The notes under the pieces: model-generated
Database searches by the model: none
Seen by the model: the letters and a program-made list of their open reading frames with translations, nothing else
What the model was told of the DNA's origin: nothing
From: Candidatus Obscuribacterales bacterium
GTDB lineage: Bacteria > Cyanobacteriota > Vampirovibrionia > Obscuribacterales > Obscuribacteraceae
DNA: 64,000 bases
Assembly (NCBI GenBank): GCA_019752635.1
Contig: JAIELX010000072.1
Span: 62,001 to 126,000 of the forward strand
Reading direction: 5' to 3'
Position numbers and translations under genes: made by a program
Part shown: one piece after another, positions 8,887 to 17,343 of the stretch
How the letters are laid out: every line of letters begins with the position of its first letter
How positions within the stretch are numbered: the first letter of the stretch is position 1

Positions 8887-10029
8887 ATGGATAGAATTCC
8901 GGTTGCCGGTCCCTGGATTACCAGCAAAGAAATCGATTACGTAGCCGACGCCGCCGAGGTCTGCTGGTACGACCGCGCATGGGAATACAATGCACGGTTT
9001 GAGGAAGCTTTCGCTGCATACATTGGTTGCAAGCACGCTGTGACAATGCCTTCTTGCACTTCTGCCATTCACCTGTCGTTGGCTGCTTTGGGCGTTGGTC
9101 CGGGGGCTGAAGTGATAGTGCCGGAAATTACCTGGATCGCCTCAGCTGCGCCGATTCATTACCTCGGGGCCACGACGGTGTTTGCTGATGTAGATCGCAA
9201 AACCTGGTGCCTTTCGGCGGAATCTTTTGAGCGTGCTATCACTGAGCGCACGAAAGCAGTCGTTCCCGTGGATCTCTACGGAAACATGCCGGACATGGAT
9301 CAGATTCGCGCCATAGCGAAGAAACACAATGTGCACATTGTCGAAGATGCGGCGCAGGCAATCGGAACGGAGTATAAAGGCAAGCGTGCCGGCGGGTTTG
9401 GCGATGCCGGCGTTTTCAGCTTCCATGGTTCAAAGACATTGACCACTGGTGAAGGTGGCATGCTGTGCACGGATAGTGATGACATGCTTGCTCGCATTCG
9501 CGTTCTGCGGGATCACGGACGCAAACCGGGCGACAACCTATTTTGGAATACTGAGATTGCATACAAGTATAAGATGACCAGCTTTCAAGCTGCGATGGGG
9601 CTTGGGCAACTGGAGCGCGTCTCAGAACTGCTAACAAAGAAGCGAGAAATTTTTCAATGGTACCGCGAAGGCCTGCAAGACGTCGAAGGCATAACGCTCA
9701 ACACTGATGGCGAGAACGTTTTCAACACCTACTGGATGGTGACGATCATTCTGGATTCTTCCCTGGGTTTGAAGAAAGAAGAGTTTGGCAAAATGCTCGG
9801 TGAGAAGAAGATTGATAGTCGTCCTTTCTTCTACCCTCTCAGTCAGTTGCCGGCATATGCTCATCTAGACAGCGCTAAGGGTGCGGAACAACGCAATCCC
9901 GTTGCGTATGAGTTGAGTCCCTACGGTATCAACTTGCCGTCTGCTCTGAGTCTGACCAGGGATCAAGTTCAATTTGTCTGTGAGACAGTTCGCTCGATTG
10001 TTCAAAGTAAGCGCCTCGCAAAAGTCTAG
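8887..10029 (+). CDS. DegT/DnrJ/EryC1-family sugar aminotransferase (perosamine-synthase-like)
   Basis: This is a PLP-dependent aminotransferase acting on a keto nucleotide sugar. Features in order: RIPVAGPWITSKEIDYV at the N-terminus, PSCTSAIHLSLAALGVGPG near residue 60, VEDAAQAIG near residue 155 (PLP-ring contact), and FSFHGSKTLTTGEGG with the Schiff-base Lys near residue 183. The lysine shows it is a true aminotransferase, not the dehydrase RfbH, which has His there. The wording resembles perosamine synthases, and a GDP-mannose 4,6-dehydratase is present at 26577, but the substrate is not proven. GAGGA stands upstream of the ATG. It likely works with the acetyltransferase just before it. 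Confidence 0.87.
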   Translation: MDRIPVAGPWITSKEIDYVADAAEVCWYDRAWEYNARFEEAFAAYIGCKHAVTMPSCTSAIHLSLAALGVGPGAEVIVPEITWIASAAPIHYLGATTVFADVDRKTWCLSAESFERAITERTKAVVPVDLYGNMPDMDQIRAIAKKHNVHIVEDAAQAIGTEYKGKRAGGFGDAGVFSFHGSKTLTTGEGGMLCTDSDDMLARIRVLRDHGRKPGDNLFWNTEIAYKYKMTSFQAAMGLGQLERVSELLTKKREIFQWYREGLQDVEGITLNTDGENVFNTYWMVTIILDSSLGLKKEEFGKMLGEKKIDSRPFFYPLSQLPAYAHLDSAKGAEQRNPVAYELSPYGINLPSALSLTRDQVQFVCETVRSIVQSKRLAKV

Positions 10030-10068
10030 CAGAGAGAATTCCTTTGGTTCGCTTTAGCGTGTCATCTT

Positions 10069-10093
10069 CGCGAATGAATATGCGATATTCGCG
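10069..10093 (+). terminator. Weak stem-loop after the aminotransferase gene
   Basis: CGCGAAT and ATTCGCG can pair around an 11-base loop, 40 bases past the stop codon. There is no T-run, so this is at best a factor-dependent end or RNA-stability element. Confidence 0.25.
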
Positions 10094-10175
10094 GGCATCC
10101 TCTGCCTTTCACAGAAATGTTTGATACCAGTGCCGATTCTGTTTGTCGGGAAACGTGGTTGGAGTTGATTGAAAG

Positions 10176-10364
10176 ATGCGATTCGTAGGCTTGATAATTG
10201 GCTCTTTGCTGATTGGTCTTTGTCTCTCCGCGGTTAGGCGCGGAACCATTCGAGGTAAGCGCGGATTCCTTACTAGGACCGAGCATCCTCGACTGTTTTG
10301 GTTGCAAGTCACGTTTTACTTTTTCTTGGCGCTTCTCTTTGTTTATCTCGGACTCACAGGCTAG
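10176..10364 (+). CDS. Small two-helix membrane protein, function unknown
   Basis: The 62 codons encode two hydrophobic segments (FVGLIIGSLLIGLCLSAV and WLQVTFYFFLALLFVYLGL) joined by a basic loop RRGTIRGKRGFLTRTEHPRLFW. The arrangement helix, basic loop with P-x-x-FW, helix is common in small uncharacterised inner-membrane proteins. GGAG occurs upstream of the ATG at a long spacing, so translation is plausible. It stands alone between the aminotransferase and patatin genes, in a region otherwise free of genes. The rest of the gap, about 10365-10641, shows no domain or clear promoter. Confidence 0.5.
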   Translation: MRFVGLIIGSLLIGLCLSAVRRGTIRGKRGFLTRTEHPRLFWLQVTFYFFLALLFVYLGLTG

Positions 10365-10671
10365 GTTTCGTGTAAAGTCCGCACCGTGCACCAATTGCGG
10401 TGAGCACTTTAAGCATGAATCTGGTAAGACTTCGATAAAACGCGCTATCTTCGGTGCGCAAACGGCAGATACATTGCGCACTACTCGGAGGCGGAACCTT
10501 CCGTATTAGCTGAGCGTCCTTGAATGTACACACGGAAACTTGTGCAAGTGTTATTCGATGAGAGCGTGGCGATGTCTTGATCGCAAGAGCCTTCTCGCTG
10601 ATTGACAGGACGATTGTCCAAGTTCAAGGTGTGACGTTTGAATGGACTCAGAGTCTGTCGAGGTTTTCATC

Positions 10672-11658
10672 GTGCCCAAGAAGAGTTTAGCATCAGCTAG
10701 TTTATTCAGCCTTTCTCTCATGATTGCATTGTTGACCTATTGCCAGGCGGCTTCTGCTGCGGACGCCGAGACGCCTTCCAGCGGTAAAGTGGCTTTGGCT
10801 CTGGGCGGCGGAGGTGCGCGCGGCGCGGCACATCTGGGAGTGCTGAAGGTGTTCGAGCAAGAGGGATTAAAGCCCGACATGATCGTCGGCACGAGCATGG
10901 GCTCGGTTGTTGGAAGCCTTTACTGCGCTGGTGTTTCACTGGAAGAGATCGAGCGTCTTCTAAGCAATGGGACAATTAAGAAGGCTTTTATGCCAGTTCC
11001 AGTTCCGCTTCAAATATTTGGGAAGACGCTCCAAGGTCTGGCCTTCTGGCGATCTAGTAAGTTGCCCGGGCTCTATTCGGGAGAAGCGTTGGAGCGTTTC
11101 GTCGACAAAACTGTTGGTCCCGGCAACCAAAACATAGAAGATCTCAAAATCCGCTTTGCGGCTGTCGCGGTAGACTTGATCGACGGTCAGGCATATAGAC
11201 TGGAGAAAGGTGAACTCGGAAAGGCCGTGCGAGCCAGCTCAAGTTTTCCGCCAATCTTGAAACCAGTCAAGATTGGTGAGCATGTGTATTCCGATGGTGG
11301 TATCAGATCAAACCTACCGACCTTCTCAGCAAAAGACATGGGCGCAGATGCTGTCATTGCTGTAAATGTCGATGAGGAGCTTACGAAAGTAAGGCCGTCG
11401 GACCCCAAAGGGTACACAAAGCTCATTAATCGAGTGTCCTCAATAATAATCTCTGTTCGAGATGAGCTTCACAACAATCAAGGCGACGTGGTTCTCTTTC
11501 CCGAGGTCGGTGGCATTTCGGTGTTCTCTGTTGATACAGATGACTATAGCAAAGCGATTAAAGCAGGAGAGAACGCCGCCCGCAAGTCTCTTCCGGAGAT
11601 TAAGCGGCTGTTCGCGGTGCAAAAGCAATTATCACAGGCTGCGAAACCTACTATCTAA
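10672..11658 (+). CDS. Exported patatin-like phospholipase / lipid acyl hydrolase
   Basis: This is a Ser-Asp dyad lipase of the patatin family. ALALGGGGARGAAHLGVL is the oxyanion-hole motif, VGTSMGSVVG is the GxSxG nucleophile elbow, and VYSDGGIRSNLP contains the D-G-G/A catalytic aspartate. A signal peptide (LASASLFSLSLMIALLTYCQAASAA) precedes the domain, so it acts outside the cytoplasm. I prefer the GTG at 10672 because GAGG lies eight bases before it and it gives a normal signal peptide; the in-frame ATG at 10642 would add an acidic leader. It reads towards the kinase gene 88 bases downstream. Substrate is unknown; membrane phospholipid is most likely. Confidence 0.88.
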   Translation: MPKKSLASASLFSLSLMIALLTYCQAASAADAETPSSGKVALALGGGGARGAAHLGVLKVFEQEGLKPDMIVGTSMGSVVGSLYCAGVSLEEIERLLSNGTIKKAFMPVPVPLQIFGKTLQGLAFWRSSKLPGLYSGEALERFVDKTVGPGNQNIEDLKIRFAAVAVDLIDGQAYRLEKGELGKAVRASSSFPPILKPVKIGEHVYSDGGIRSNLPTFSAKDMGADAVIAVNVDEELTKVRPSDPKGYTKLINRVSSIIISVRDELHNNQGDVVLFPEVGGISVFSVDTDDYSKAIKAGENAARKSLPEIKRLFAVQKQLSQAAKPTI

Positions 11659-11746
11659 GTCGATAACCCTGGTTTCGCTTAAGCACGATTCGAGGCTGAC
11701 TATTTGGGGCATAGCTAAGCTGATCATCCGCGGGTGCGTGTGTTGA

Positions 11747-13321
11747 GTGGATATTGAAGAAGAGCTCCAAGTCCCACTGATTGCCGAATCGACAGGTTCG
11801 AGGCTCGAAGACCGTTACGAGTTCCTCGGCAAGATCGGGCAAGGCGGAATGGGCACCGTTTTCAAGGCCCGACATAAGCTCTTGGGCAATTTGGTGGCGA
11901 TTAAAATGCTCCGAATCGAGCAAACCTCGGCAATTGCTACAGGTAGATTTCTCAATGAGGCTAAAGCAGCCAAAAGACTTAAACACGAAAACGTCGTTTC
12001 GGTAAGTGAGTTTGGCGTAGATAGTGATGGCACCGCATATGCTGTCATGGACTATGCCAACGGTAGGTCCCTGGCCGACATTCTGGATGAATTGACTGCG
12101 CTACCGGCCGCAAGGACAATCAACATTGCGATTCAGATAGCCCGGGGCCTGGACCATGCTCATGAGAACGGCATCGTTCATCGAGATATCAAACCATCGA
12201 ACCTAATTGTCGATTCTTCGAAGGGCGACGACCGCGTTTTGATCGTAGATTTCGGAATTGCGAAAATAATGGAGCATGAAGGGAACCGGCTAACTCAAAC
12301 AGGGGAAGTATTTGGCAGTCCGCTCTACCTGTCGCCTGAGCAGGCGCTCGGGCAGGCCATTGATCGCCGTACTGACATTTACTCACTTGGGTGCGTCCTG
12401 TATGAGTGCTTAACCGGGACTCCCCCTTTTAACGCGGACAACCCTATGCAGGTTGCTATTAAACACATCAATGCGGTTGTGCCCGGTATCGTTCCTGCGA
12501 AGGACTCAGTTTTACCGAAAGGGCTCGCGTCGTTGGTTAACCGATGTTTGTCCAAGGATCCAAATGAAAGATATCAATCGGCGACTGAGCTGATTAGTGC
12601 ATTGGAAGCGGTAAAGAGTGGCACTTACGTCCCTTTAACGCGTCGGATTCGTTTCTTCAGTCCTACGGTAATGGCGATCTCTCTGGCTAGTTTGGTCTTG
12701 CTCGTTGCGTTGGCAATCGGTCTGAACCGCATGATTGTTCCATCGGGCGCACCGGCCACGAATGAAGGCGCCAAAACTGCGGAGGCCGATCCCGTTCAGA
12801 TTGACGCTCTAATGGCTCAATTCTTTCCCCGAGAAGATGTTCGAAAATTGATTTCCGACTATGCAAAGTTGACTCTCTACAAAGACCAAACAGAAGCATT
12901 TGCGTTGTTTCGCTCTGGTAAGTACTTCGAGTCGGCCTATCGCTGCCTCGCTACTGTGCAGGCTCTTGCGGAAGAATTGAAGAGGCTGGAACGATTGAAG
13001 GAGACTGCACACGGCAAGCAAGAGCGAGGTAACATAGAGTACGCCATGAGATCTGTGGAAGTCATAATGAACGAAAGCACAGGATTGGCAGGAGAGTCAT
13101 TCTTGCGCGGACAGCACTATGATCAGGCAATCGCACAGTACGAGAAGAGCGTTCCCTACTTTCGCTCACTTGTGGTTGACGAACATTGGGAGCACCCTGC
13201 GGTGCACAAGAACTATCGAGAGTACATCGAAGCGCTGCGAGAAACGAAGCAGAGTAACAAAGCGAACGAAGTCGAGGCCGATTACAATAACCTGCTCAAA
13301 ACGATCAAGGCTCTGAAATAG
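11747..13321 (+). CDS. Membrane-anchored Ser/Thr protein kinase with helical C-terminal sensor
   Basis: This is a Hanks-type (PASTA-less) eukaryote-like kinase. The glycine loop is GKIGQGGMGTVF at residues 29-39, the ATP lysine is in VAIK (53), the catalytic loop is HRDIKPSN (145-152), the metal motif is DFG (168-170), and SPLYLSPEQ forms the activation end. All key residues are present, so it should be active. A single membrane span lies near 305-328, followed by about 190 residues of amphipathic helices resembling degenerate TPR repeats, probably outside the membrane and sensing. The start is GTG at 11747. It sits between a secreted lipase and a SulP transporter; targets are unknown. Confidence 0.92.
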   Translation: MDIEEELQVPLIAESTGSRLEDRYEFLGKIGQGGMGTVFKARHKLLGNLVAIKMLRIEQTSAIATGRFLNEAKAAKRLKHENVVSVSEFGVDSDGTAYAVMDYANGRSLADILDELTALPAARTINIAIQIARGLDHAHENGIVHRDIKPSNLIVDSSKGDDRVLIVDFGIAKIMEHEGNRLTQTGEVFGSPLYLSPEQALGQAIDRRTDIYSLGCVLYECLTGTPPFNADNPMQVAIKHINAVVPGIVPAKDSVLPKGLASLVNRCLSKDPNERYQSATELISALEAVKSGTYVPLTRRIRFFSPTVMAISLASLVLLVALAIGLNRMIVPSGAPATNEGAKTAEADPVQIDALMAQFFPREDVRKLISDYAKLTLYKDQTEAFALFRSGKYFESAYRCLATVQALAEELKRLERLKETAHGKQERGNIEYAMRSVEVIMNESTGLAGESFLRGQHYDQAIAQYEKSVPYFRSLVVDEHWEHPAVHKNYREYIEALRETKQSNKANEVEADYNNLLKTIKALK

Positions 13322-13432
13322 CACGCTAAGCAGGACGCAGCTATCCGGAATGATTTACGGGCAGCGCGTTGGGGAATTGCCGATTCGTCGGGTGGATATA
13401 CTTAGACCAGAAATCGATGTCGATGATTCACC

Positions 13433-13687
13433 ATGCTTGAGATTCGTAAAAGAGTGGCTGAAGGCATATCATTAGAACATAGTGGTGCTGCTGTCGATAC
13501 CACCCTCGGTGGTATTGCCGGGACCTCGTCGAAGGGGAATTCCTCAATACGAGGCGAAGATTGCCAATGCAAGATTCGTGAGGGTTTCGAGTTCTTTGTT
13601 CATGCCGTTGACAAAAGGAATGACAGGTCCGTACACTGTTACCAATTAGACTTATCCGAATTCAGAGCGATGCGCTCAACAGGCTAA
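13433..13687 (+). CDS. Doubtful small open frame upstream of the SulP gene
   Basis: The 84 codons show no recognisable domain, membrane segment or signal. There is no ribosome site before the ATG. Its TAA overlaps the ATG of the transporter gene by one base (TAATG), which would allow translational coupling, and the transporter has no strong ribosome site of its own. That arrangement is the only support for it being real. A perfect hairpin lies inside it at 13497-13515. Confidence 0.25.
   Translation: MLEIRKRVAEGISLEHSGAAVDTTLGGIAGTSSKGNSSIRGEDCQCKIREGFEFFVHAVDKRNDRSVHCYQLDLSEFRAMRSTG
13497..13515. repeat. Perfect inverted repeat (8-base arms, 3-base loop)
   Basis: ATACCACC and GGTGGTAT flank CTC, 170 bases before the SulP start. 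There is no T-run after it. It could be an mRNA hairpin controlling the transporter or an operator; it lies inside a doubtful small frame. Confidence 0.45.
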
Positions 13688-15456
13688 TGAGTTCAGAAGC
13701 ACCGGCTGAAGCGAAACGGTATGTTCGCAAAATGCGACTGACCGGTATCCGTCGTTGGCTACCCTGTGTCAACGTGCTCGAATCTTATAAGCGAGAATGG
13801 CTAGTCAAAGATTTCTCAGCAGGAATCGTGCTTTCTGCCTTTCTTGTTCCCGTGGGTATGGGCTACGCCGAGGCCGCCGGATTGCCGGTGATTTACGGGC
13901 TTTATGCCTCCATCGTTCCGCTCATCGCTTACGCGATATTCGGACCGAGTAGAATTCTTGTTGTCGGACCCGACTCGTCGCTCGCCGCAATCATTGCAGC
14001 TACAATTCTGCCACTTTCAGGTGGCAACTCGGGAAATGCAAACATCGTCGCTGCGATGTTAGCCGTTTTTTCAGGCGGCATCTGCGTTATCGCCGGTGTC
14101 GCAAAATTCGGTTTCATAACTGATCTGCTTTCGAGCCCCATTCGCTGCGGATATCTCAATGCCATAGCTCTCACGATCTTAATTGGCCAGATTCCGAAGA
14201 TTCTCGGATTTTCAGTCGATGGTCACAACCTTGCGGAAGAAGTGCAAGGCATAGCTGCCGGGATTGCTGCAGGCAAGACAAATCTAACGGCTCTTGTCAT
14301 TGGTTTGGCCTGCCTGGTCGTCATCTTTACAGGCAAGAAGCTTTCTCCGAAATTTCCGGGCGTGCTTATTGCAGTCTTTGGTGCCACCATCTACATGCAA
14401 TTTTTTGGAAGCGAATCGTCCGGCGTAGCCGTCGTTGGTAAGCTCCCTCAAGGGCTGCCGCAGTTCGTTATTCCCAAAGTTGAAATGGAAAGCTTGCTGA
14501 AGCTTTCGGCAGGCGCAGCAGCCATTGCTCTTGTATCGTTCGCCGATATGAGCGTGATTTCGCGTAAATTTGCGTCGCGCGGACGATATGAAATCGATGA
14601 CAATCAAGAGCTCTTTGCGCTTGGTGTCACCAATATTGCGGCTGGTCTTTTTCAAGGTTTTTCGATTACCAGCAGCGCTTCTCGAACTCCTGTTGCAGAA
14701 GCTGCCGGTGCTCAGACTCAACTTACAAGCGTGTTTGCAGCAATTTGTATAGCTGTGCTTTTAATGATTGGTCCCAACCTGCTCATGAATGTTCCGACCG
14801 CCGCCTTAGCGGCCGTAGTCGTGGCCGCATGTTTTTCACTAGTCGAAATACACGGCGTGACCAGATTGTGGCAAAAGAAATCGCCCGAGCTTTGGGTTAC
14901 TGCAATTTGTTTTTTTTGTGTCGCCTTGATTGGTGTGTTAGAAGGGATCTTTATTGCAATTGCACTATCTCTGCTTAGTTTCATCAAGCGTGCCTGGACA
15001 CCATACAGCGCCGTGCTTGGTCGTGTTGACGGGCTAAAGGGCTACCATGACATAGTGCGACATCCCGAGGCAAGGCGCATTCCCGGCCTGGTGTTGATAC
15101 GTTGGGATGCGCCGATATTTTTTGCGAACGTCAGAATATTTGAAGAGCGAGTTAAGTGGGCAATAGAATCTTCACCGGATTTGGTGCGATGTGTTGTAGT
15201 GGCTGCGGAGCCCGTGACGGATATTGATATCACCGCAGCGGACATGCTCACCGAGTTAGACGAGGAGCTAAAGCAATTTGGCATTGAACTTTGGTTCGCT
15301 GAGGTGAAGGGACCGGTTAAGGATCAATTGAAAAAACTGGGACATTTCAAAAAACTTGGCGAGAATCAGTTCTTCCCAACGATAGGATTGGCTGTAGACC
15401 ATTATGTCGAAGAATACAAGATAGATTGGACCGACTGGGAAGATGCGCCCTCCTAG
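13687..15456 (+). CDS. SulP-family anion transporter with cytoplasmic STAS domain
   Basis: This inner-membrane carrier for sulfate, bicarbonate or another oxyanion has about ten to twelve hydrophobic segments. The family signature DFSAGIVLSAFLVPVGMGYAEAAGLPVIYGLYAS is spread over residues 42-78, and VGPDSSLAA follows near residue 96. The last 130 residues are a STAS domain: VLIRWDAPIFFANVRIFEERV is the SulP-type opening and EPVTDIDITAADML carries the usual I-D-x-[ST]-A. The length of 589 is normal for the family. The start codon overlaps the stop of a doubtful small frame. The substrate cannot be read from sequence. Neighbours are a kinase upstream and, convergent, an RmlC-like epimerase. Confidence 0.93.
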   Translation: MSSEAPAEAKRYVRKMRLTGIRRWLPCVNVLESYKREWLVKDFSAGIVLSAFLVPVGMGYAEAAGLPVIYGLYASIVPLIAYAIFGPSRILVVGPDSSLAAIIAATILPLSGGNSGNANIVAAMLAVFSGGICVIAGVAKFGFITDLLSSPIRCGYLNAIALTILIGQIPKILGFSVDGHNLAEEVQGIAAGIAAGKTNLTALVIGLACLVVIFTGKKLSPKFPGVLIAVFGATIYMQFFGSESSGVAVVGKLPQGLPQFVIPKVEMESLLKLSAGAAAIALVSFADMSVISRKFASRGRYEIDDNQELFALGVTNIAAGLFQGFSITSSASRTPVAEAAGAQTQLTSVFAAICIAVLLMIGPNLLMNVPTAALAAVVVAACFSLVEIHGVTRLWQKKSPELWVTAICFFCVALIGVLEGIFIAIALSLLSFIKRAWTPYSAVLGRVDGLKGYHDIVRHPEARRIPGLVLIRWDAPIFFANVRIFEERVKWAIESSPDLVRCVVVAAEPVTDIDITAADMLTELDEELKQFGIELWFAEVKGPVKDQLKKLGHFKKLGENQFFPTIGLAVDHYVEEYKIDWTDWEDAPS

Positions 15457-15594
15457 AGCCGGTATTCGCTGACGAAGCTTGGGTTTCTTCGATCTAGCTT
15501 TCGGAAAACGGGTGCAGAGAAATAGAGCAAGCGAAAACCGCAGCTAGCACTGTGAATACCATCTGCGGTACGGCCTGTGTGTTAGCCGCGCACT

Positions 15595-16161
15595 TTACGC
15601 GCGGGTTAGCGTCGCTTCGATGTCTTTGCGGAGTTCAGCCAAGGAAGGAAGCTCAGCATCGCGCTTCGAGATTACGCTCATTGGCAGCGGCCACTTGATT
15701 GCAACAGTCTCGTCGTCGTGACGAAGACCGCGTGCATGTGCCGGGCTGTAAACTTGACCGAGCATGTAAGCGACTTCAGCATTGTCGGTAAGTGTCTGGA
15801 AACCGTGCGCGAATCCTTCTGGAATGTACAACATATTCATGTTCTGCGCTGAAAGTTCAAAGCCTTCCCACTTGCCGAATGTAGCTGAGTTCGGACGAAG
15901 GTCTACCAGTACGTCGAGGATTGCGCCTGCGATACAGCGAACCAGCTTTGTTTCGGCATACGGCGCCAGCTGCAAGTGCATGCCGCGAACTGTGCCCTTT
16001 TGCTTGTTGAAAGAGGTGCTGGTTTGCAGTACTCGACTGCTGATTCCGTGTGCTTCGAAGTCAGGCACTGCGAAGGTTGTGGCAAAATAGCCGCGATTGT
16101 CTTCGATACGCTCCGCTTGAATTAGGAACGAGCCTTCCAGAGATGTTTTCGTGAACAGCAT
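15595..16161 (-). CDS. rfbC: dTDP-4-dehydrorhamnose 3,5-epimerase-like protein (RmlC/RfbC family)
   Basis: This is a cupin-fold epimerase of 188 residues, the usual length. The catalytic base His is in TVRGMHLQ (residue 62), with its aspartate partner in LVDLRPNS. The beta-barrel motifs LYIPEGFAHGFQTL and AYMLGQVYSPAHARGLRHDD are typical. The classical substrate is dTDP-4-keto-6-deoxyglucose, but close relatives in CDP-sugar clusters act on CDP-4-keto-6-deoxyglucose or its C-methyl form. Because RfbF-like and RfbG-like genes are present and RmlA, RmlB and RmlD are not, a CDP substrate is more likely here (inference). It is divergent from the RfbG-like gene across 130 bases. Confidence 0.88.
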   Translation of the reverse strand: MLFTKTSLEGSFLIQAERIEDNRGYFATTFAVPDFEAHGISSRVLQTSTSFNKQKGTVRGMHLQLAPYAETKLVRCIAGAILDVLVDLRPNSATFGKWEGFELSAQNMNMLYIPEGFAHGFQTLTDNAEVAYMLGQVYSPAHARGLRHDDETVAIKWPLPMSVISKRDAELPSLAELRKDIEATLTRA

Positions 16162-16214
16162 GAGAACCGCCTGTCGGTGAAAAAAACGTACTTTGATGGT
16201 AGTCTAAGGGGTTC

Positions 16215-16230
16215 AAACGCAGAAACGCAG
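16215..16230. repeat. Tandem 8-base direct repeat in a divergent promoter region
   Basis: AAACGCAG occurs twice head-to-tail between the divergent rfbC-like and rfbG-like genes. Placement between divergent, pathway-related genes makes a regulator site possible, but two short copies could be chance. Confidence 0.35.
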
Positions 16231-16291
16231 TCGCGGCGGTTTAAAACTGCTTAAAAAGGCGAGCGGTTTCGACTCGGAGTTAAGGTTAGCC

Positions 16292-17299
16292 ATGAATGAG
16301 TTTTGGACAGACCGACGTGTTCTTGTAACAGGGGCGACGGGGCTTTTGGGTTCCTGGACGGTGAAACGGTTGCTCGAACGCGGCGCCGAGGTGGTTTGTC
16401 TCGTCCGGGATTGGGTCCCGCAGTCTGAGCTGGTTCGAGATGGTGCGATGCAACGGTGCCGGGTCGTTCGTGGTGATTTGTGCGATCTGGAGCTTATGGA
16501 GCGGGTTCTAGCGGAGTATGAAATTCAGACCGTTTTTAATTTAGCTGCTCAAACTATCGTAACAATAGCTAACTCCAGCCCGATTTCAACTTTTGAAGCA
16601 AACGTTAGAGGAACATGGGTTCTTCTTGAGGCCTGTCGTCGCGTGCCGTTCGTCAAGCAGATCGTCACGGCTTCTTCCGACAAGGCTTACGGCGATCAGC
16701 CTATACTTCCTTACGATGAGAAAATGCCGCTGCAAGGTACGCATCCCTACGACGTAAGCAAGTCTTGCGCTGACCTGATCGCCCATTCATTTGCGCATAG
16801 CTACGGGTTGCCAGTGGCGATTACTCGTTGCGGCAACTTCTTCGGCGGCGGCGATTTAAACTGGAATCGAATCATCCCCGGCACCATTCGCTCTGTTATC
16901 CGCGGGCAAAGACCTGTGATTAGGTCTGACGGAACGTTTGTGCGTGACTACGTTTATGTTGAAGATGGTGCCGCTGCCTGTATCTTGCTTGCGGAGAAGC
17001 TCGCAGAGAACACTGCCCTTTATGGCGAAGCCTTCAACTTCTCGACGGAATCGCCTATGAACGTTGTGGATCTGGTAAATCTTGTTTTGCAGCGCATGAA
17101 TTCCGATCTGGTTCCACAGATTATGAGTCAGGCAAAAAATGAGATCAAAGATCAGTATCTGTGCAGCGAAAAGGCTCGCAAGCTGCTTGGATGGAGCCCC
17201 GAGTTCACGGTGGAGCAGTCCATGGATCGGACGATCGATTGGTATCGCAATTATTTTATGGCTGAGACCCAAGTGATGACTGGTACGTTGAGTGGCTAG
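16292..17299 (+). CDS. rfbG: NDP-sugar 4,6-dehydratase, probably CDP-glucose 4,6-dehydratase
   Basis: This is an extended short-chain dehydrogenase. The NAD motif GATGLLGSW is at residues 13-21, DLCDLELMERVL binds the adenine side, and the active site carries SSDKAYGD (near residue 128) and YDVSKSCADLI. The S-[ST]-D-K-x-Y form and the GSW step after the glycine motif are characteristic of CDP-glucose 4,6-dehydratases rather than RmlB or GalE. The product would be CDP-4-keto-6-deoxyglucose. The matching cytidylyltransferase is at 35368, about 18 kb away, and possible downstream enzymes are at 6700, 15595 and 31018. It is followed after 44 bases by a giant membrane protein. Confidence 0.82.
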   Translation: MNEFWTDRRVLVTGATGLLGSWTVKRLLERGAEVVCLVRDWVPQSELVRDGAMQRCRVVRGDLCDLELMERVLAEYEIQTVFNLAAQTIVTIANSSPISTFEANVRGTWVLLEACRRVPFVKQIVTASSDKAYGDQPILPYDEKMPLQGTHPYDVSKSCADLIAHSFAHSYGLPVAITRCGNFFGGGDLNWNRIIPGTIRSVIRGQRPVIRSDGTFVRDYVYVEDGAAACILLAEKLAENTALYGEAFNFSTESPMNVVDLVNLVLQRMNSDLVPQIMSQAKNEIKDQYLCSEKARKLLGWSPEFTVEQSMDRTIDWYRNYFMAETQVMTGTLSG

Positions 17300-17343
17300 T
17301 TCGCTTGTGACTTGCGATCTTTCGACTGCCGTGAGGCTGTGCT

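Noticed and set aside
8887..10029. RfbH (CDP-4-keto-6-deoxyglucose-3-dehydrase) as an identity for the DegT-family protein
   Set aside because: RfbH has His at the cofactor lysine position; this protein keeps Lys in HGSKTLTTGEGG, so it is an aminotransferase.
10062..10509. Open frames on both strands around the small two-helix membrane protein gene
   Set aside because: They overlap each other, have no signal or domain, and only the 62-codon frame has a convincing membrane-protein pattern.
15457..15594. ACCGCAG...CTGCGGT stem between convergent SulP and rfbC-like genes as terminator
   Set aside because: The loop is about 20 bases and there is no T-run on either strand.
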